From Sulfopaludibacter sp963835555 (GTDB lineage: Bacteria > Acidobacteriota > Terriglobia > Bryobacterales > Bryobacteraceae): 64,000 bases of DNA. Shown piece by piece: positions 35,126 through 45,980 of this stretch; position 1 is the first letter of the stretch, and each line of letters begins with the position of its first letter. The stretch is from NCBI GenBank assembly GCA_963835555.1, contig CAWIGC010000043.1:372001-436000 (forward strand), given 5' to 3'. The notes beneath the pieces are model-generated. The model saw only the letters and a list, made by a program, of their open reading frames with translations. It was not told the origin of the DNA and made no database searches. Position numbers and translations under genes: made by a program.

Positions 35126-37873
35126 TCACAGCCGCGACGAAAAGCGGTAAGTGCCTGAGGGCAGGGTACAGGTGACCGACTCCCTCCCGGCAGAGCAGTG
35201 GCCCTGGTCATCGATCGCTACCGCGCCCGGGTCGCTCGACGGCACTTCGACCAGGGCCGTTGCGTTCGGCGGAATCGCCACCTCCAACTGGAAGGCCTTT
35301 CCGGATCGCGTCCAGGAACTTCGCACCGTTCCGAGCACCGAATCGTAGCTGGCTGACGCGGACGATATGGCGCCCACCGGCTGCGGCCGAATGCGGATTC
35401 GCGCGTCCCCCGGCGCACTCATATCCACCTGAATGCCGGCCAGTCCGCGATAGAACCACTCCTCGCCGTGGCCCAGCATGAAATGGTTCTGCGAGCTGTT
35501 GGGATTGGTATCCCATGCCTCGGTGAGCGTGGTGGCGCCTGCGCAAGCTGGTAGCCGTAGCTCGGCGAATCCGTGCGCGAGAGCATGTCGTACAGCACGT
35601 CGCTGCGGTGCGCGTCGGTCAGCGCGCGCACCACATAGTGGAAGCCGACGTCGCCCGCCGTCACATGGTTGTCATGTCGCCGGATGTCGCCGATCAGGTT
35701 TTCCAGCACGGCGGTTTCGTGTCCGGGCGGCGTCAGCCCCACCACCAGGGCCATCGCGTTGGCCGTCTGGCTGCCGCGATCGTACCGATCGGTCGCGGGA
35801 TGGAAGAGCCTGGCGTTAAACGCCTGCTTCAGGGTCACGGCCTCGGCGGCGAATTGCGCAGCTTCCGCTGGTTTGTTCAGAAGCTTGGCCGCGCGGGCCA
35901 ACACGGCCAGATCGTAATAATAAGTGGCACTGGCGGTCACCTCCCTGCTGGTGAGTTGCGACACCCCGGGGTTCCCTGGGCCGATGTCGTACCAGTCCCC
36001 GAGCCCGAACGAAAGCAATCCGCCTTCCGTTTTGCCGCGCAGATAAGCGGCATATTTCGCCATCATGGGATAGGCGCGCGCCAGCGCCTCCCTATCGCCG
36101 GTGAATTGGTATGCTGTCCAGGGACTCAGAATGGCGGCGCTCCCCCACTCGGAGAATCGCGGAAAGCCGTGCTCTCCCCGTTGGGCCGGACGAACGCCAC
36201 ATACTCCGGCGCGATCCCGGGAATCATGCCACCGGCCAGTTGCGCCTGTTCCATGTCGGCGGCCAGCTTTTCGTACAAAGACTGGTAATCGTAGTTGAAG
36301 AAGAGCGACGCGCCGTTCAGATAGGTCTGTTCCAGCCAGCCCAGTTTCTCGCGGTGCGGGCAATCGGTGAGAACGCTGAACGAGTTGCTCAGAATGGCCA
36401 TATCGATCAGGCGGTGAATCCGATTCAGCAATTCGTCCGAAGAGGTGAAACTGCCCGCCACACGGAGATCGTCATGCAGGAAGGCGCCGCGGAGAGATAG
36501 CAGCACCGGCTTGCCGCCGGATTCCGCGGGCGTGCGCACCGCCCCCTCCACCTGCACGTAGCGAAAGCCCCAATAACTGAACCGGGGATGCCAGTCTTCC
36601 GGTCCGCCGCCGCGCAGCGTGAAGCGGAACGAGTTCTCCGCCCCCGTCCGGGCGCCGGCGCTGTGCTGGCTCACCAGGCCGTTCGCATCGAGCAGTTCTC
36701 CGCCGGTCAGCTTCACGGTATCGCCGGCGCGGCCCTCGATGCGGATCTCCGGCCAGCCGGACATGTTCTGGCCCAGATCGTACACCAGCACTCCCGCCCG
36801 CGGTTCGGCGACCGTCACCGGGTCATAGCGGTGCATAATGCGGATGGGCGGAGCCTGCTGCGCTTCCAGTTTTCCGCCGGGACCTTGCACGGCGAGGGCG
36901 GGCGCCCAGTCTGTCGCGGCGAACCCCGCCCCATCCCAGCCCTTGGGCTCGAGCGCGCGTCGAAATCCTCGCCGCCGTAAGTCGAAGAATAAACAATCGG
37001 CCCGGGATGTGTTTTCCAGGACCCATCGCTGCCCACAACCGCCCCGCTGCCGTCGCGATAGCGCAGGTGAAGTTCCAGGATCAGCTTGGGCTGGCCGGAG
37101 CTGCCGCTGAATTTGGTATACCGGCCGCGCTGCCGCTCGACGTTGTACATTCCGTTGCCCACCAGCATCCCGATTGCGTTTGCGCCTTGGTGCAGCAGGC
37201 TGGTCACCTCATAAGTGTTGTACAGAACGGACTGCCGGTAATTCGTCCAGCCCGGATTGAGCACCGTGTCCGTTACGTCCTTCCCGTTGAAACGAAGCTC
37301 GTACTGGCCCACGCCGGAGACCGCCACCACCGCGGCCGCCAGCGGTTTCGTCACGTCGAAATCGCGGCGGAACAGCGGCATGCCTCCGGTCTTTTCCTGC
37401 ACCGGCATCAAATATTCCCGCGCCTGTGGCTGCGGAGTGGAGTCGGGAGCCGCGGCGATCCACTGCGCCTTCCACGCCTGCGAACTCGCCATCCCGGTAA
37501 CCAGCGTCTCGGCGCGGCTCCATGGGGAGGGTCTGCCCGCCTGGTCCCAGACCTGCACCTGCCAGTAATACCCGCGCAGAGGTTCGAGCGCTTTCCCTGC
37601 GTACCGGATACCGGCGGTTCGATTCGATGAGACTCTGCCGGAGTCCCACGCGTCCGCCTTGCCACCCGACAAAGCTTGCGGAGTCGTGGCGAAAAGGATA
37701 CGGTAAGCCGTCTGGGTCACGCCCCGTTCCGCGGGATTGGTGGCCGCTAAAGTCCAACTAAATCGCGGCTGGCCGGCATGATCTGCCGTGAGCCGGTCCA
37801 CGCGGAGCGAGGCAGGGAAGGCGCAACACGCCAAAACTGCCAGCGCGCCGGATGCGATAGCGGCGGGTTTCAT
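35126..37873 (-). CDS. Secreted GH78 alpha-L-rhamnosidase (frameshifted)
   Basis: The start at 37873 gives a signal peptide (MKPAAIASGALAVLACCAFPA). The corrected product is about 915 residues with the GH78 order: Bac_rhamnosid N-terminal beta domains (LRGYYWQVQVWDQAG, ELRFNGKDVTDTVLNPGWT), concanavalin-like domain, the (alpha/alpha)6 barrel with TDCPHREKLGWLEQ, and the C-terminal beta domain near 35126-35480. Acidic residues in the DCPHRE segment belong to the catalytic site. Shifts occur near 36950, 36165 and 35520. Rhamnosidases release rhamnose from pectin or glycosides. The gene is divergent from the TonB receptor, fitting uptake and degradation of rhamnogalacturonan. Confidence 0.8.
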
Positions 37874-37994
37874 ATGGTTTTACGTAAGGCCAGTTTCGCA
37901 CGCGGTGTCATCACGCGCGAGGGGATCCCGCCCGCGAGCCTTTTCACAAAACCGGCAAATGTTCTATTAGTAACATTCCAGTTAGTTAAATAAA

Positions 37995-38024
37995 TTGACA
38001 GCAATGTAAATTCAAACATATAAT
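37995..38024 (+). promoter_or_regulatory. Consensus sigma-70 promoter of the TonB receptor gene
   Basis: TTGACA (37995-38000) and TATAAT (38019-38024) are exact consensus boxes with an 18-base spacer. The surrounding 80 bases are AT-rich, unlike the window. Predicted transcription start is near 38031, about 175 bases before the receptor ATG. This is the best-scoring promoter visible in the window. Confidence 0.8.
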
Positions 38025-38206
38025 CCCCACATTGTTACCAGAAGGGTCACAGATCCTTTTGTCTGGTGGGGCAATCCGTCTCTTCATATCGCGAGTCAGT
38101 ATCGGTACGCCGCTCACTAATTCACGTCCGCGGCTCCGGCTGCGCTCTGAAGGGGAGTGAAGCTCCTCGATCTGGTGGTTCTTTGTTGAATCGAAAGGAT
38201 CCAAAA
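38025..38206 (+). other. Long 5' leader of the TonB receptor gene
   Basis: The 333-base gap 37874-38206 holds no gene. Its right half would be a leader of about 175 bases. A stem-loop is possible near 38039-38070 (CCAGA with TCTGG, supported by AAGG with CCTT). A ribosome binding site (AAAGGA) lies near 38194. No known riboswitch is recognised. Half-sites TAGTAACA upstream and TGTTACCA near 38034 could be part of an operator. These roles are inferred. Confidence 0.35.
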
Positions 38207-41200
38207 ATGAAGACGAAGTCCTCCCTTGTGGTCGCCTTCTTTCTTTTTGCCGCCTTGTGTACGGCGCAGGACTACCGCGGCAGGATCGAGGGGATAGTTA
38301 CCGATCAGAGTAAAGCCGTGATCGCCGGCGCCACAGTAACACTCCTCAATATCAATACTGGCGTTCACGTTGTTCGCCAGACCAGCGACACCGGTCTCTT
38401 TGTGTTCGACCTGGTCGATCCGGGTACCTACTCGGTAACCGTCGAATCGACCGGATTCAATCGATTCATCCAGGAAAATATTGTGGTGCAGACGCGCGGC
38501 GATATCACCGTAAACGCCATGCTGAAACCGGGTGCGGTCCAGGAAAGCATCACGGTCAACGAAGCGCCCGCCGCGGTGGAATTCAACTCAGCTAACAAGG
38601 ATTTCACCATCGATTCGAAAATGGCGGCGGAGATCCCCCGGTTTGATCGCAACCCGTTCAAGCTGAGCCTGATTGCGCCCTCCGCGGTTAATACGCGCGG
38701 GGAAATGATGCCGTACCATTCCTGGTCTGCCAACAGCGTCGACTTAGGCGGCGACACCAACCTCAAGAACGACTTGCAGGTTGATGGTATGCCCATCGGC
38801 ATGGGACAGAAGAATACCACCCCGCCTAATACCGACGCCGTGCAGGAAGTGACTGTCTCCACTAACAGCACCGATGCGGAATCCGGGCACAGCGCGGGTG
38901 GCGTTATCACGGTGACCACCAAAGCCGGGACCAACGAATTTCACGGTACGGCGTTCTACCTGGGCCGCTATCCATGGCTCAGCGCGGAAGCCGACCGTAC
39001 CAGGTTCAGCGAGAATTCGCAACGGCAGAACATGTTCGGCGGCACTTTCGGCAATCCGATTAAGAAGAACAAACTGTTCAACTTCTTCTCCATTGAGGAC
39101 TGGCGGGTGGGCTATCCGAACAGTTACGTCAGAACGGTTCCGACCGCTCTCGAAGCGCAGGGCGATTTTTCGCAGTCGCTCAATATCGATGGCGGCGTCC
39201 GGACGGTCTACGACCCCTGGACATCGGTTTTGAATTCGAACGGCACCGTGAGTGTGATGCCATTTCCGGGAAACAAAATTCCGCAGAACCGGTGGGATCC
39301 CCTGGCCGGCAGTCTCATGAAACAGTTTTGGGCCCCCAATAATCCGGGAGCGAATATCACGGGCTTGAACAATTACTCGAAGGGATTTATCGAGAAGTAC
39401 GGCTACTACAATCTTCTCCGACCGAGTGGACTATGCGATCAACGATAAGTGGAAGGTGTTCGGACGCATGGCCCGATACAACACCAACGACATCGCCGGG
39501 AATCCTACACCCAATAACTCCGAGCTCTATGTGCCGACTGGAACCGCGCGAAGCGCATGGAACGCGGGAGGCGATGCCATCTGGAGCATCAATCCGCGTA
39601 CGGTACTGGAGTTTCGAGGCGACTGGCACAGCCTGCTGGACGCCTACGTGTCAAATAGCCTCGGGTCCAATGGCTGGGCCTCCATCTGGCCGAACAATCC
39701 CTGGTACACGCCCTATCAGACGGCGTCGGTGGGGGCCCCGGTCTACTTCCCGGATATGAACATCGGCGGAAATGGATTCGGAGGCGGAGGCTTCTACTGG
39801 AACCAGCATCCCAAGGGCGAGGCGGCCAGCGTCAAGATTGCACAGCAGCGGGGATCGCATTACATCAAGGCAGGCTTCGAGGAGCGCGAAAGCTACGGCC
39901 TGAGCTACGTGTCGAGTACTTCCAATTTCTACTTCAACCAGGCACTTACCGCCAATACCTTCAATAACCCGGATACTTTGCACTACGGCGACCCGTACGC
40001 CACGTTCCTCCTTGGAGCGCTGGATGGCTCGTCGGAGATGATCGGCGGCCCGGTACCGGACTCTCACGTGAGGTTCTACGGTATGTATATCCAGGACGAT
40101 TGGAAGGTCTCGTCCCGCCTCACGCTCAATCTGGGACTTCGCAATGAGTACGAGACCTCCATTTACGACCCGCAGCACAACTTCTCGCAGGGGCTGGACC
40201 TGAATGCGCCGGTGCCGGAAATGGCGGCCAATCCGCCGAATATGCCGGCCGCCGCGACCTCGATCGTGGGCAATAACTTCTACCATTTCACGGGCCAGTG
40301 GCAATTCACCAGCGCCAGCCATCCGGGGATGTTTAATCCGCAGAAACTGGCGCTCCAGCCTCGCGTAGGGCTGGCTTACCGGATCAATGACAAGACGGCC
40401 TTCCGCTTCGGCTATGCTCGCTATCTGACTCCCTACGAGATGCAGATCTCCCTGGCGCCGGTGGCCGGTTACGAGACGGTGGGCTTTCTGGAACCTCCTT
40501 TCCTCGGCATGACGGGTTACCAGTACACGCTTGCTCCCCACGAAGGCGTGCCGCAACAAACCATCAACGACCCCTATCCGGCCGGCAGCAATCCGTTACT
40601 GCCGATTCTGGGTAAGGCGTATGGAGGCAATCTCGGCCGTGGCGGCGAAGCTCTGCTGTGGTATAACCCGAACCAGCAAAAGGCCCGCAACGATCGCTTC
40701 AACTTCGACATCCAACATCAATTGAAAGGCCAGATTGTAGTTTCGGGAACTTACTTCCTGAATATCGGCAACCAGCAGTACACCAGGACCTACAATCAGA
40801 TCAACCCGCAACTTCAGGCGCAGTACCAGAATCAGTTGAACACGCAGGTAACGAATCCGTTCTATCGCTACCAAAGTCAAACCTTGTTCCCGGGCCCGCT
40901 GTTTAACCAGCAGACGGTCTCGTTGGGTTCGCTCCTGGTGCCCTATCCGCAATATGGCGGATTATACGATTTGGGCGTGCTGGGGGCGGCGGAGCGTTAC
41001 CAATCCTTTGAAGTGAAAGCGCAAAAGGCCTTCAGCAAGGGGTATAACTTCCTGGTGACCTATGTGTATATCCGGGAAAAGGCGCAGACCAACGGCTTCC
41101 TGAACGGCAGCGTCTTCAACGACGTGCAGTGGTATTCGAATGACCTGCAGTATCAGGACAGCAACCAGCCGCGCCACCGTTTCAATATCGCGGGTACCTG

Positions 41201-41723
41201 GGAGTTGCCCTTTGGAAAAGGCAAGCCTCTCCTCAGTGCACTGCCCAAGGTCGCCGATGCGGCTATCGGAGGGTGGAAGGTGGCCGGTCTGTGGACCTTC
41301 ATCTCCGGTGACTTTCCGCAATTTGGAAACCTGCTGGTGACCGGCAATCCCTGCATTTCCAACCCTACGCCGCAGCATTGGTTCAACACGTCGGCCTTTT
41401 CTCCCTTGCCCGCCAACACGTACGTGTTGCGGACCAATCCTTTGCAGTATGGCTGCCTGACAGGGCCTCACTTCTGGAATCTGGACGCTAACCTGACCAA
41501 GGTCTTCACCATTTACGAGAGAGTGCACGCGGAACTCAAGATCGCGGCTTACAATGTTACGAACCGGCTGAACCGGGGCGATCCGGACACCAATGTCTAC
41601 GATTCCACCTTTGGCCAGGCGCTGTATCAGGGCTCGCCCGGCGGCTCCTTTGGCGCACAGGGCGCAACCTACGGGAACCAAAGCGGCCGGCAGGCTGAAA
41701 TAGGCCTGAAGATACTTTTCTAG
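38207..41723 (+). CDS. Oar-like TonB-dependent receptor (one frameshift)
   Basis: The start at 38207 gives a signal peptide (MKTKSSLVVAFFLFAALCTAQ). Residues about 25-105 are a carboxypeptidase-regulatory-like domain (IEGIVTDQSKAVIAGATVTL), followed by the plug region (DLQVDGMPIGMG, VSTNSTDAESGHSAGGVITV) and a long outer-membrane beta-barrel ending in an aromatic-rich strand (RQAEIGLKILF). Total is about 1172 residues. The frame shifts near 39413, consistent with one extra T. Such receptors are abundant in Acidobacteria and probably import large glycans or adhere to them. Its neighbour is the GH78 rhamnosidase. Confidence 0.85.
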
Positions 41724-41768
41724 GCTGGCGGCATAGGTTCTGTCGCGTCTTCCCGCCGCGGAAACCGA

Positions 41769-41783
41769 TTATAGTGTCTATAA
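41769..41783. promoter_or_regulatory. Palindrome TTATAGTGTCTATAA before FG-GAP gene
   Basis: Six-base arms TTATAG and CTATAA flank TGT, 11 bases before the ATG at 41795. The left arm contains TATAGT, a possible -10 box, so a repressor bound here could block a nearly leaderless transcript. Seen symmetry, inferred function. Confidence 0.4.
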
Positions 41784-41794
41784 CGGTTCGGGGT

Positions 41795-43552
41795 ATGCCC
41801 ATCAGGTCCACAGGCTCCTTTACGCGGCGTAGCGCTTTTGGCCTTCTAGCCCTGCCTGCCGCCACGCTCTTCGGTCAGGTTCAGACCGGGATGGCTTCGC
41901 GCAGCGTTAAAGCCGCCCCACGGGGCAAGCCTTCCGGACTCCCCTTTCACGCCCGGTTCACCGATATTGCGAACCTCGCCGGGCTACACGCTCCCGTGGT
42001 GGCGGGTCACGCGCAACACGCGGATTACGTTATCGAGGCGATGAGTTGCGGCGCTGCGTTCCTGGATTACGACAACGACGGTTGGCTCGATATCCTGCTG
42101 CTCACCGGGTCGCGCTTTGGCGATCCCCCGGCTGACGCTTCCGCTCGTCTTTACAAGAACAACCGGGACGGTACATTCACCGACGTGACAAAGCGCGCCG
42201 GTCTGTTTCGCACGGGCTATCAATACGGCGTAACGGTGGGCGACTACAACAACGATGGGTTCGAGGATCTGTTCGTCACCGGTTGGGACCGGAACACCCT
42301 ATACCGGAACAATGGCGACGGCTCCTTCAGCGATGTCACCAAAGAAGCGGGGCTCCTCGACAAGCCCCGGTTCGGCTCCGGATGCGCCTTCGTGGATTAC
42401 GATCGCGATGGACGCCTGGATTTGTTTGTAGCCAACTATGTCACCTTCGACCTGGACAACGTGCCGCGGGCCGGCCAGTCGCAGAGTTGCAGTGAAAAGC
42501 TGTTCTGCGGACCTCGCGGCCTTCCATACGGCCGTCACTCGCTGTATCGCAACAACGGCGATGGCACCTTCAGCGATGTCACCGAGGCCGCCGGTATCGG
42601 CAAAGTGCCCGGCGGGTATGGCCTCACCGCCGTTGCCGCGGATTTCGATAATGATGGCTGGCCGGATATTTACGTAGCTTGCGATTCCACGCCAGGCCTC
42701 ATGTTCCGCAATAATCATAACGGCACTTTCACCGAACAGGCGCTCGAAACCGGAGTGGCCCTGAGTGACGATGGCATGGTGCAGGCCGGCATGGGACTGG
42801 CCGTGGGCGATATTCTGCTGGACGGAAATCTTCACATCGTCAAGACGCATTTCTCGGGAGATACTCCGGCTGTGTACCTCAACGACGGCAAAGGGAATTT
42901 TCGCGACGGAACGCTGCGCTCCGGCCTGGCGGGGGAAACCCGCTTCATCGAGTGGGGCATCGGCGTCACCGACCTGGACAACGACGGCAATCCCGATCTT
43001 TTCATTGTGACCGGCGGCATTTATCCGGAACTGCGGGAAGCCTACAAGACTCCGCGGCTGGTTTTCCGCAATCTGGGCCACGGGCGCTTCGAAGAGCTTG
43101 TGGGTGCGGCGGGTCCGGGCGTGGATGCGCTGCATTCCAGCCGCGGTTGCGCTTTCGGAGATTTCGATAATGACGGCGATATGGACGTGTTGATTGTCAA
43201 TCACAACGAGCCGCCATCGCTGCTGCGGAACGACGTGGATCCGGCCAATCGCTGGCTCAAAATCAAACTGACCGGGGTGCAATCGAACCGCAGCGCCATT
43301 GGAGCGCGGGTTACGGTACGCTATGGCGGCAACGTGCAGGTTCAGGAGGTGCTCAGCCAGTCATCGTACCTCTCGGTCAGCGACAGCCGTCTGCACTTCG
43401 GGCTCGGTCCGGAAGGCGTGGCAAACGTCGAGATTCGGTGGCCCCTGGGACGCATCGAGAGACTGGAAAAGGTTGCGGCCGGCCAAATGGTCTGGGTGCG
43501 GGAAGGCTCCGGAATTATACGGGCCGAGCGCTTCGGTATACGCAAGCAATGA
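41795..43552 (+). CDS. Secreted FG-GAP/VCBS repeat protein with ASPIC/UnbV domain (CRTAC1-like)
   Basis: The ATG at 41795 gives a Tat-like leader (MPIRSTGSFTRRSAFGLLAL). The product of 585 residues has at least six calcium-binding type repeats: DYDNDGWLDI, DYNNDGFEDL, DYDRDGRLDL, DFDNDGWPDI, DLDNDGNPDL and DFDNDGDMDV. The last 80 residues form an ASPIC/UnbV domain (NRWLKIKLTGVQSNRSAIGA). Such proteins are common in Acidobacteria and Planctomycetes and are probably beta-propeller scaffold or adhesion proteins. The next gene overlaps by four bases (ATGA). Confidence 0.9.
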   Translation: MPIRSTGSFTRRSAFGLLALPAATLFGQVQTGMASRSVKAAPRGKPSGLPFHARFTDIANLAGLHAPVVAGHAQHADYVIEAMSCGAAFLDYDNDGWLDILLLTGSRFGDPPADASARLYKNNRDGTFTDVTKRAGLFRTGYQYGVTVGDYNNDGFEDLFVTGWDRNTLYRNNGDGSFSDVTKEAGLLDKPRFGSGCAFVDYDRDGRLDLFVANYVTFDLDNVPRAGQSQSCSEKLFCGPRGLPYGRHSLYRNNGDGTFSDVTEAAGIGKVPGGYGLTAVAADFDNDGWPDIYVACDSTPGLMFRNNHNGTFTEQALETGVALSDDGMVQAGMGLAVGDILLDGNLHIVKTHFSGDTPAVYLNDGKGNFRDGTLRSGLAGETRFIEWGIGVTDLDNDGNPDLFIVTGGIYPELREAYKTPRLVFRNLGHGRFEELVGAAGPGVDALHSSRGCAFGDFDNDGDMDVLIVNHNEPPSLLRNDVDPANRWLKIKLTGVQSNRSAIGARVTVRYGGNVQVQEVLSQSSYLSVSDSRLHFGLGPEGVANVEIRWPLGRIERLEKVAAGQMVWVREGSGIIRAERFGIRKQ

Positions 43553-44730
43553 GGCCGGTGGCGTCTTTGGCGATGGTTCTCGCAAGTCTCGCGGTGGCCC
43601 AGAAGCCGCCGGTGGAGGCGGCCTGGCAGTTGCTTTCCCAGGGCAAACGCGATCAGGCGGTCACTTTGCTGCATGACCTGATTCAGGCTAATCCCGGCAA
43701 TGCCGACGCGCGCCTGCTGCTGGGCAGCGTTCTGATGGAGGCCGGACAGCGCTCCGAATCGATCGCGCAACTCCGCGAGGCGGTGCGGCTGCTTCCTCAA
43801 TCGGCCGAGGCGCACAACGCGCTGGGCGAAGCTTGCAACAACTTCGGGGACCCGGCCGCCGCCCGGCCGGAATTCGAGCGCGCGGTGGCCCTCGATCCGC
43901 ATCACGCACAAGCACAGGCGAACCTGGGCGATGTTCTCCTGCAGTTGAACCAGCCGCAGGCGGCCGTCCCGCACCTGGATCAGGCCATCCGGCTGTTCGG
44001 GAGCAAGCCGGACGCGGCCTATCCTCGCTACCAGCGGGCCAAAATCTACAGCGAGCAGGGCGATGCCGTCGCGGCGGCTTCCGAACTGGAAAAAGCAGTC
44101 GAACTGCGTCCCGAATTCGCCGAGGCGTGGAGCGATCTGGGAAGCGCCCGTAAACTTCTATCCGATGATGCCGGCGCATTATCGGCTTTCCGCCGCGCCG
44201 TATCGCTGAATTCCCAGGATGCCGTGGCGCAGTACCGGCTGGGGGCCCAACTGCTGGATGGCGGCGCGGCGCACCAGGCGGTCGAAGCCCTCGACGCGGC
44301 CATCCGGCTCGATCCCGGGAACCAGTCGGCGCTGAACGCCTTACTACGCGCGCTGCGGCAGGATGGCCAGATGCAGCGGGCGGAGGTTGTAAAGCAAAGG
44401 CTGACCGAAGCGATGCGGGCGCGGGACCAGGCCGACCAGAAAATGGTGGCGGCGCTGGAACTGAATAATCGCGGCGCGGAGTTGGAAAAGGCCGGCAAAG
44501 TCTCTCTTGCACTAGAGAAATATCGCGCGGCGCTGGAACTCCTGCCCGACCATGTGGGGATCCGAACCAACCTCGCGGTGGCGCTTTTGAAACTCGGCAA
44601 CTGGCGGGAAGGTATAGACCAGATGCGCCAGGCGCTGCGGCGGGATCCCGGCAACAGTGTGTTGCAAAAGGCCCTGAACGACGCTCTGGCGCAAGCCAAA
44701 GCGCATGGAATCGTCCTCGAAAAACAGTAA
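43549..44730 (+). CDS. Secreted TPR repeat protein
   Basis: A 393-residue protein with a short signal peptide (MRPVASLAMVLASLAVAQ) and about nine tetratricopeptide repeats, for example AVTLLHDLIQANPGNADARL and QAAVPHLDQAIRL. The repeats form a protein-protein interaction scaffold, and no catalytic domain is visible. The start overlaps the FG-GAP gene stop (ATGA), and the next gene follows by 13 bases with AAGGAG, so the three genes probably form an operon. This FG-GAP/TPR pairing recurs in Acidobacteria. Confidence 0.9.
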   Translation: MRPVASLAMVLASLAVAQKPPVEAAWQLLSQGKRDQAVTLLHDLIQANPGNADARLLLGSVLMEAGQRSESIAQLREAVRLLPQSAEAHNALGEACNNFGDPAAARPEFERAVALDPHHAQAQANLGDVLLQLNQPQAAVPHLDQAIRLFGSKPDAAYPRYQRAKIYSEQGDAVAAASELEKAVELRPEFAEAWSDLGSARKLLSDDAGALSAFRRAVSLNSQDAVAQYRLGAQLLDGGAAHQAVEALDAAIRLDPGNQSALNALLRALRQDGQMQRAEVVKQRLTEAMRARDQADQKMVAALELNNRGAELEKAGKVSLALEKYRAALELLPDHVGIRTNLAVALLKLGNWREGIDQMRQALRRDPGNSVLQKALNDALAQAKAHGIVLEKQ

Positions 44731-44743
44731 GCTAAGGAGCAGT

Positions 44744-45977
44744 ATGGAAAAGACACGCCGATCCGTGATCGCCTCCGCCCTCGCCGGTACCAGCCTCGCG
44801 GCCGTGGAGCAAACCGAGGCCGCCGCCCAGCAGGCAGCCGGCAAGGACGCACCCATCTCTGCGAAAGACAATCTGAAAGTCACCCGGCTGGAGACCTTCC
44901 TGGTGAAGCCGCGCTGGCTGTTTCTGAAGGTCCACACCAACGCCGGGATCGTGGGATTGGGCGAGCCGATCACCGAAGGCCGCGCGGTCACCTGCGCCGA
45001 GGCCATCAAGGAGATTGAGCCCTACCTGGTTGGCAAAGACCCGCGCCGCGTGGCGCACCACTGGCAGGCCATCTACCGCCATGCGTTCTACCGCGGCGGG
45101 CCGATTCTCACCAGCGCGCTCAGCGGCATCGACCAGGCGCTGTGGGACATCAAGGGGAAAGCGCTGGGTGTGCCTGTGTACGAACTTCTCGGCGGTCCCA
45201 CGCGCAATCGCGTCCGGGTTTACGCGCACGCCGGCACCACCGAACAAATGAAGCGCATGCAGGCCCAGGGATTCAGCGCCTTCAAGACCGGACCCGCCAA
45301 AAAGCGTCCGTCCGCGCTATATCGAAACCCCGGCTGCCGTGACCTATGCCGCCGACCGGTTCGCCGAATTGCGCCAGGCCATGGGCCCCGACGTGGATAT
45401 TGCGATCGACTTCCACGGCGCCATCAGCCCCGCCACCGCCAAACTGCTGATCAAAGCGCTGGAACCTTACCAGCCGATGTTCATTGAAGAGCCGTGCCAG
45501 GCCAGAACCACGACGTAATGGCCGAGATTGCGCGCGGCACGCATCTGCCCATCGCCACCGGCGAACGCGTGTTCACCAAGTGGGGATTCCGCGAAGTGCT
45601 GGAAAAGCGCGCCGCCACCGTGCTCCAGCCCGACATGTGCCACGCTGGCGGAATCACCGAAGTGCGCCTGATCGCCGGCATGGCCGAGGCTTATTACGCC
45701 TCCATCGCCCCGCACAATCCGCTGGGTCCGATTTCGCTGGCCGCGGGAGTGCAGATGGCCGCCGCGATTCCCAACTTCCTCTGCCAGGAGCAGGTCTCGC
45801 TCGGCGAGGGCTATATCAAGAAAGCCGTTCACCGTCCGCGATGGCTATCTTGACCTTCCCACCGGTCCGGGTCTGGGGATCGAACTCGACGAGAACGCGC
45901 TCGCCGGCAAAATGAACCACGACTGGCGCAACCAGGAGAGCTACGATCCCGACGACGGCTCCGTCGTGGATTGGTAG
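44744..45977 (+). CDS. Galactonate-dehydratase-like enolase superfamily protein, exported (frameshifted)
   Basis: The N-terminus has a Tat-like leader (MEKTRRSVIASALAGTSLAAV), unusual for this enzyme class but seen in related phyla. The mandelate racemase/enolase fold follows, with the capping domain, DIAIDFHGAIS and FIEEPCQ providing metal-binding acids, GERVFTKW, and the His in IAPHNPLGPI. The end (NHDWRNQESYDPDDGSVVDW) is typical of D-galactonate dehydratases. Three shifts near 45310, 45500 and 45850 interrupt it, and each is explained by one base at a CG step. Corrected length is about 410 residues. It would dehydrate aldonic acids from galactose- or galacturonate-rich glycans. Confidence 0.8.
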
Positions 45978-45980
45978 CCC

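Noticed and set aside
34286..35158. Intact transposase gene
   Set aside because: The N-terminal half of an IS1634-type transposase is absent and the C-terminus changes frame near 34965, so it is a remnant.
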